A stretch of DNA of 9,514 nt from positions 1 to 9,514 of the forward strand of contig JAKAHT010000016.1 in the NCBI GenBank assembly GCA_021814805.1. The letters are read 5' to 3'. The DNA is from a bacterium (GTDB lineage Bacteria > Patescibacteriota > Minisyncoccia > UBA6257 > GWB1-50-10). Below the pieces are notes generated by a model that saw only the letters and a list, made by a program, of their open reading frames with translations, was not told where the DNA came from and ran no database searches. The translations under genes and the position numbers were made by a program. Shown in pieces: positions 5,201 to 9,514 of this stretch. Positions within the stretch are counted from its first letter, which is position 1, and the number at the start of each line of letters is the position of its first letter.

Positions 5201-6504
5201 AAAGGATTGGCCAAAATACTTGTCACTTGATCCTTGGCTTGTCTTACGGCCGTTCCAACATCGGTTTTTTTGGAATTTATCGCATCGATCATGTTTGAAA
5301 ACGCCTGATTTATCTGATCTCTCGACGGGCCGTACCAAGATCTCGCATAAAGTTCTTGTTTGACGAATACCGAGAGATTCGGATCCCCGGAATATGAATT
5401 TATGAGAGTGAGTAAGGCCGGCGGTTCGCCTGTTGCTTTGACGTAAGAATCCGCATTTTGACTCACGGTTGTCATATCAATGATGAATGTCCAGGCGAGA
5501 GAGCTCATCTTGCTTTGTCTTGAAACCACATACCCGAAATATTTGGGATAGGATACGAAAACGGTCGAAGAAGCCGGCTCCGGCATGGGAGATACGCCGT
5601 AGTTCAGAAAATTATTTTTTGCCTTGATGGCGGATAAAGAAGATTCATAATCCAATATCATGGCCACTTTGTTCTGAGCAAAGGCATCTAGAGAATCTGG
5701 CATATTGGAATTCCAGGTATAGTATTTGTTTTTAGGATCGGCGAATTCGGTGTAGAAATTTATGGCGTTGATGCCAGTCGAGGAATCGAAGGAAGCCGTG
5801 CCGGATGTTTTGTCTGTTATTTGCGTGCCGGTCTGGAGCATAAGCAAAGACAGTATATCGGGAGCATCGTCGATATTGGAAGCCGAAGTACCTATGGCCG
5901 CGGCCGATTGAGTTATGTCGCCGGAAGGAGAAACCGAAGTCAGGGTCGGAATGTCGCTCAAAAAATCCTGCCAAGTCGCCGGAGGAAACACCACTCCGGC
6001 TTTGGCAAAAAGATCCTTGTTGTATATAAGAGACAGCGTGTCTACGGATAGTGGCAATCCATAAACATACCCGCCACTCACAAAATCTTGGCCGACCACT
6101 CCGGGGAAATACTGGCTTACATTGAGGGGGGTAAAAGTCGTTTGGGAAGCCGGTATTATTTTATTCAAATAAGCCGGGAGTTCCGTCGAGGGTATCATAA
6201 AAACGTCGGGCGCCCCCCCGGTAGCCATAGCTTCGAGAAGGCTTTGTTTGTAAACGTTATAATCCGTGAAGGGTTTTATTTTTATCTTGACGTTCGGATA
6301 AGTGGAGTTGAAGGCGCTTATGATATTCGAGTAGCTCAACGGGTCTTCGTTGTAAACCCAGACATTTAGGGTGCCGTTTATGCTAGCTGGATTGGTGGCG
6401 TTATTTTTGGAGCCGGGCAAAATTCCGGCAAGTATGAAAACAAAAAGCATTATAACTACCACTATCCCGCCGAAAATTATTAGTTGTTGTTTGGAAAAAT
6501 TCAT
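5197..6504 (-). CDS. Membrane-anchored family 1 extracellular solute-binding protein
   Basis: The 435-residue protein has one N-terminal membrane helix (about 8-30) and then a family 1 solute-binding fold, the type that binds sugars or oligosaccharides for ABC importers. Diagnostic segments are GTLNVWVYNEDP (44-55), the ATGGAPDVFMIP motif (94-105), YGLPLSVDTLSLIYNKDLF (148-166, the usual 'Y-x-P...LxYNKdLF' block), TWQDF (177-181) and an aromatic-rich C-terminal half. It lacks a lipobox Cys, so it seems held by an uncleaved helix, as in some Patescibacteria. It starts 7 nt after gyrA (no Shine-Dalgarno) and its TGA stop overlaps the ATG of the Cys-rich pilin by 4 nt. No permease or ATPase genes are nearby, so either those are elsewhere or it is a sensor or adhesive receptor. 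Ligand is unknown. Confidence 0.88.
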   Translation of the reverse strand: MNFSKQQLIIFGGIVVVIMLFVFILAGILPGSKNNATNPASINGTLNVWVYNEDPLSYSNIISAFNSTYPNVKIKIKPFTDYNVYKQSLLEAMATGGAPDVFMIPSTELPAYLNKIIPASQTTFTPLNVSQYFPGVVGQDFVSGGYVYGLPLSVDTLSLIYNKDLFAKAGVVFPPATWQDFLSDIPTLTSVSPSGDITQSAAAIGTSASNIDDAPDILSLLMLQTGTQITDKTSGTASFDSSTGINAINFYTEFADPKNKYYTWNSNMPDSLDAFAQNKVAMILDYESSLSAIKAKNNFLNYGVSPMPEPASSTVFVSYPKYFGYVVSRQSKMSSLAWTFIIDMTTVSQNADSYVKATGEPPALLTLINSYSGDPNLSVFVKQELYARSWYGPSRDQINQAFSNMIDAINSKKTDVGTAVRQAKDQVTSILANPL

Positions 6505-6511
6505 TACTTAT

Positions 6512-8959
6512 TTAGAGACACACTATTCCCACTATTTTGTCTCCCTTTTCCAGATTCATTATTTTGACTCCTTGAGTGGCGCGGCTCAAGATCCTTACGT
6601 CGGCGAGAGGTATTTTTATCGCTTGTCCCTTGGAAGAGAAAGCTACTATTTCTTCCGTCTCGGTGCCGACCACATGAGCGCCTATTATGGGGCCTGTTTT
6701 TTCGGTGGTTTTAGCTGTTTTTATTCCAGATCCGCCCCTCTTTTGTATTTTATACTCTTTTAGATTAGTTTGCTTGCCGAAGCCGTTGGCCGAGACGACA
6801 AGAAGTTTCAATTCGTTTACCGATTTTTGGGGTATGACATCAGCTCCCGATATTGAATCGTTCTTTTTGAGATTAATGCCTTTTACGCCGCCAGCGGTTC
6901 GGCCCATGCTCCTTATGTCTTTTTCCTTGAATCTTATGGCCTGACCGGTCGTCGTTGTAAGTATCATTTCGTCGCTTCCGCCAGAAAGTTTTACCCAGGA
7001 GAGCGAATCATCGGATGAAAGTTTCAGGGCTATTATCCCCGTTCTTCTCACGTTTTCAAAATCTTCGAGGGGTGTTTTTTTGACGACCCCGTTCTTCGTT
7101 ATCATAACCAGGAATCCTTCCTTGGTATCTTTGGGATAAGATATGACGGCACTTATCTTTTCGGCTGTAGGTATTTCGAGGAAATTATAAATTGATTTTC
7201 CTTTGGAAGTGCGTGACGCCTCGGGTATCTCGTAGGCTTTAGTTTGAAAAGCCCGCCCCTTATTAGTGAAAAAAAGGATATTGTCGTGGGTCGATGCGTA
7301 AATCGTCTGGTATATTTTATCTTCTTCCTTCAGTTCGGCGCCTATGAGGCCCTTGCCACCTCTTTTCTGAGCCCGGAACGTTTCCGGCGGCATTCTCTTT
7401 ATGTAGCCGTCCTCCGATACGGTTATTATTGAGTCACCTTCCGGTATTAAATCTTCTTCGTTGAATTCTTTGAGTCCTCCGGCCACCACCTTGGTTTTTC
7501 TCTCGCCGCCGAAAGTTTTTTTAAGTTCCATTAGGTCGCTTTCTATTATGCCGATTATTTTTCCCGGGCTCTTTAAAATTGATTTGAGTTCGGTGATGAG
7601 TTTTTTCTTTTCGGCTAGTTCGTCTTCCAATTTTTGCCTTTCCAGGGCGGCCAATGTTTGAAGCTTCATCTCCAGTATGGCATCAGCTTGAACGGGCGTG
7701 AGTTTGAAATTTTTGACGAGGTTAACTCTCGCGGCATCTTTATCTTTTGATTTTTTGATAGTGGCTATTATTTTGTCTATTACCTCAAGAGCGCTCACCA
7801 AACCTTCCAATATATGCGCTCTTTCTTCTGCTTTTTTGAGATCGAATTCCGTTCTCCTTTTTATGACCAGTTTTCTGTGGTCGATATAGTAAGAAAGAAT
7901 GTCTTTTAATGACAAAACTTGGGGCTGAATACCCTGAACGAGAGCGAGCATGTTGAAATAAAAATTCTTTTGAAGCTCGGTATACTGAAAAAGCTGATTT
8001 AGTATTTTTTGCGGGTTGGAATCGCTTTTGAGTTCAATGACTATCCTTAAACCTTCTCTGTCCGATTCATCTCTTACATCCCTGATCCCTTCCACTCTTT
8101 TTTCTTGAACCAGTTCGGCAATTTTGGTTATGAGATCTGATTTATTAACTTGGTAAGGTATTTCAGTCACGATTATCTGGAAACTGCCGCTTTTTCTTTC
8201 TTCTATATCCGCCTTGGCTCTCATGGTTATGGAGCCCTTGCCGGTTGAATAAGCTTCTTCGAGGGATTTCTTGCCGTAAATTACACCGCCGGTCGGAAAA
8301 TCCGGCCCTTGTATGAATTGCATTAAGTCTTTCACGGTGGAATCGGGATTTTTGGAAAGGTGGATTATGGCATCGGCTATTTCATTCAAGCTGTGCGGCG
8401 GAATGGAAGTGGCCATGCCGACGGCTATGCCCATAGTTCCATTAAGAAGAAGGTTAGGTAGTTTAGCCGGCAGAAATCTCGGTTCATCTCTCGTTGAGTC
8501 ATAGTTGGGTATCCAATCCACCGTTTCTTTTTCTATATCAACGAGCATTTCTTCGGCTATCCTCGAAAGTCTGGCTTCGGTGTAACGCATAGCTGCCGGA
8601 CTGTCGCCGTCGATTGATCCCCAGTTTCCCTGGCCGTCTATCAAAGGGTAGCGAAGGGAAAAATCCTGGGCCATCCTGGCCAAGGCGTCATAAACCGCCA
8701 TGTCTCCGTGAGGGTGATATTTACCCAGCACTTCCCCGACCACATTGGCTGATTTTTTGAATTTGGAACTATGAGTCAAGTTCGTGTCCCACATCGCCCA
8801 GAGTATCCTTCTTTGGACTGGTTTTAAGCCGTCCCTTACGTCGGGGAGAGCCCGGGATACTATGACCGACATAGCGTAATCGAGGTAGCTTTCCGACAGC
8901 TCCTCGGTTATTTCCCTTTCTTCTATTTTTCCGCTTGTTTTAATCTCCTTTTCTTCCAT
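6512..8959 (-). CDS. gyrA: DNA gyrase subunit A
   Basis: The 815-residue protein is the DNA-cleaving subunit of type IIA topoisomerase, which with GyrB (not in the window) introduces negative supercoils using ATP. The catalytic Tyr126 lies in PAAMRYTEAR (121-130) after Arg125, and the conserved HPHGD (82-86) and IDGQGNWGSIDGDS (107-120) are present. The tower and coiled-coil region spans about 365-480. The C-terminal beta-pinwheel (about 505-815) has blade-end motifs including the GyrA box QKRGGKG (531-537; E. coli has QRRGGKG), which favours GyrA over ParC, and a second box-like QKRGGSG (739-745). It is shorter than E. coli GyrA (875) and has no acidic tail. The residue equivalent to E. coli Ser83 is Met87; Asp87 is kept as Asp91. 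An in-frame TAA 9 nt upstream fixes the earliest start; no Shine-Dalgarno is seen. Confidence 0.97.
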   Translation of the reverse strand: MEEKEIKTSGKIEEREITEELSESYLDYAMSVIVSRALPDVRDGLKPVQRRILWAMWDTNLTHSSKFKKSANVVGEVLGKYHPHGDMAVYDALARMAQDFSLRYPLIDGQGNWGSIDGDSPAAMRYTEARLSRIAEEMLVDIEKETVDWIPNYDSTRDEPRFLPAKLPNLLLNGTMGIAVGMATSIPPHSLNEIADAIIHLSKNPDSTVKDLMQFIQGPDFPTGGVIYGKKSLEEAYSTGKGSITMRAKADIEERKSGSFQIIVTEIPYQVNKSDLITKIAELVQEKRVEGIRDVRDESDREGLRIVIELKSDSNPQKILNQLFQYTELQKNFYFNMLALVQGIQPQVLSLKDILSYYIDHRKLVIKRRTEFDLKKAEERAHILEGLVSALEVIDKIIATIKKSKDKDAARVNLVKNFKLTPVQADAILEMKLQTLAALERQKLEDELAEKKKLITELKSILKSPGKIIGIIESDLMELKKTFGGERKTKVVAGGLKEFNEEDLIPEGDSIITVSEDGYIKRMPPETFRAQKRGGKGLIGAELKEEDKIYQTIYASTHDNILFFTNKGRAFQTKAYEIPEASRTSKGKSIYNFLEIPTAEKISAVISYPKDTKEGFLVMITKNGVVKKTPLEDFENVRRTGIIALKLSSDDSLSWVKLSGGSDEMILTTTTGQAIRFKEKDIRSMGRTAGGVKGINLKKNDSISGADVIPQKSVNELKLLVVSANGFGKQTNLKEYKIQKRGGSGIKTAKTTEKTGPIIGAHVVGTETEEIVAFSSKGQAIKIPLADVRILSRATQGVKIMNLEKGDKIVGIVCL

Positions 8960-9013
8960 GTTCTTTTAACAAAGCATATTTTATCCTATTAATTGCCAAA
9001 TTGGAAATTCCGT

Positions 9014-9484
9014 TTAAGGCAAGGTGGTAGTCGGCACTGCTTGAATGGTCGTCGTGGGTTCGTTTGGTTCGGTAGTTGTTGACGGCGAATTTTCTATCGT
9101 AAAGTTGTTTGTTTTATTGAGTTCCCCCCTCACATTATTAAAGAGCCCGGTTATCGATGTTTTGAGGCTATTCAAGGCGTCGCCGAGGGCGTTTTTGGTC
9201 GATCCGGAAATATTGGAAAAACCGTTAGAGAGCGTATTAAAGAAAGAATTCTGACCGGCACTTTGGTTTGCGGCCGGGAGGAAGTTTTGAGTACTCGTTT
9301 CCGCGGTGCTCGAAGCGACATTACTTTGGACTAATGGCACGGCATAATCGAGATAAACTATCCATAGGAAAATTACCAAAAACATGGAAATCGAAGAGGC
9401 TAAATAAAGATATTTACGCCTCGTTTTTTCATCTTTATTTTGAATTTTAGCAAGAAAATCCTCGTGCTTTTCCTTATTTTGCAT
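9014..9484 (-). CDS. Unrecognised single-pass membrane protein, Ser/Thr/Asn-rich outside
   Basis: The 156-residue protein has a charged cytoplasmic N-terminus (1-25, Lys/Glu/Asp-rich), one membrane helix (about 26-47, containing SMFLVIFLWIVYLDYAV), an outer part rich in Ser, Asn and Thr with a probably amphipathic helix (about 78-125), and a tail of Thr/Pro/Glu clusters ending TTTLP (133-156). The architecture suggests an anchored cell-envelope protein, but no family is recognised. The gene lies 54 nt before gyrA on the same strand. In that gap (8960-9013) a TAAAAT box and CCAAATTGG, a small palindrome, are seen, without a clear -35. No Shine-Dalgarno is visible before the ATG; the chosen start gives the natural charged-then-hydrophobic order. 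Confidence 0.75.
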   Translation of the reverse strand: MQNKEKHEDFLAKIQNKDEKTRRKYLYLASSISMFLVIFLWIVYLDYAVPLVQSNVASSTAETSTQNFLPAANQSAGQNSFFNTLSNGFSNISGSTKNALGDALNSLKTSITGLFNNVRGELNKTNNFTIENSPSTTTEPNEPTTTIQAVPTTTLP

Positions 9485-9512
9485 ACTTTATGAAGAGAGC
9501 CATTTCACCACC
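9474..9512 (-). CDS. Possible C-terminal end of an upstream gene (partial)
   Basis: At the window edge one minus-strand frame reads GGEMALFIKYAK and then stops (9476-9474), which would be the last 12 residues of a gene running in from the right. It overlaps the next gene's ATG by 11 nt. A second frame (VVKWLSS then stop at 9490-9488) is equally open, so which is coding cannot be decided from so little sequence. The first has a more ordinary protein composition. No function can be assigned. Confidence 0.3.
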   Translation of the reverse strand, partial: GGEMALFIKYAK

Positions 9513-9514
9513 AT

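Noticed and set aside
4580..5230. Long plus-strand open frame (216 codons) opposite the Cys-rich pilin
   Set aside because: It lies wholly antisense to a gene with signal peptide, membrane helices and ordered cysteines. Its translation is rich in Arg, His and Tyr with no domain pattern, as expected of a shadow frame.
5201..5338. N-terminal extension of the Cys-rich pilin from an upstream in-frame ATG
   Set aside because: The extra 46 residues are charged and would hide the signal peptide behind them. They lie entirely within the solute-binding gene in another frame, and the ATGA overlap at 5200 is a better start.
6371..6763. Plus-strand open frame of 130 codons across the end of gyrA and start of the solute-binding gene
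   Set aside because: It is antisense to two well-supported genes, has no ribosome site, and its translation has no recognisable pattern.
1..9514. CRISPR arrays, insertion sequences or transposase genes
   Set aside because: No regularly spaced repeats, terminal inverted repeats or transposase-like proteins were seen; the only clear direct repeat is the coding 45-nt pilin loop.

Overview
The window looks like a piece of a Patescibacteria/CPR genome (Parcubacteria-like). This is inferred from several things. There is an array of short two-helix 'T4SS-type' pilins of the kind common in that group. Most genes are small, tightly packed membrane or exported proteins. Shine-Dalgarno sites are weak or absent in most of the minus-strand genes. 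An ordinary gyrA lies among proteins that are hard to assign. UGA is used as a stop (end of the solute-binding protein gene), so nothing points to the UGA=Gly code of Gracilibacteria/Absconditabacteria.

Layout. (1) Positions 1-83, minus: tRNA-Leu(UAG). (2) Positions 84-294: intergenic, with a good extended -10 promoter reading right. (3) Positions 295-2410, plus: a compact three-gene operon with strong Shine-Dalgarno sites. It encodes a two-domain Ig-like protein without a signal peptide and two multi-pass membrane proteins of unknown function. (4) About 2430-2480: a hairpin terminator with A/T tracts on both sides, serving both converging operons. (5) Positions 9484 to 2488, minus: a long, closely spaced gene series. 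In transcription order it runs: single-pass S/T-rich membrane protein, gyrA, membrane-anchored family 1 solute-binding protein, a pilin fused to a large Cys-rich repeat domain (4-nt ATGA overlap with the gene before it), then four further pilin-like proteins, then the terminator.

How the genes may work together. The five consecutive pilin-like genes share one plan: N-terminal export signal or short hydrophobic start, helix, conserved G-rich loop with charged residues, helix. Two of them carry extra Cys-rich extracytoplasmic domains. Translational coupling of the solute-binding protein to the Cys-rich pilin suggests a cell-surface assembly in which ligand binding and a VirB2/TrbC-like appendage are linked. 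No ATPase, VirB4/VirD4, permease or transporter ATPase lies in the window, so the machinery that would assemble or power it must be elsewhere. The plus-strand operon is a separate, unrecognised membrane-associated module. The most novel-looking parts are the Cys-repeat pilin with its coupled solute-binding protein, and the plus-strand three-gene operon.
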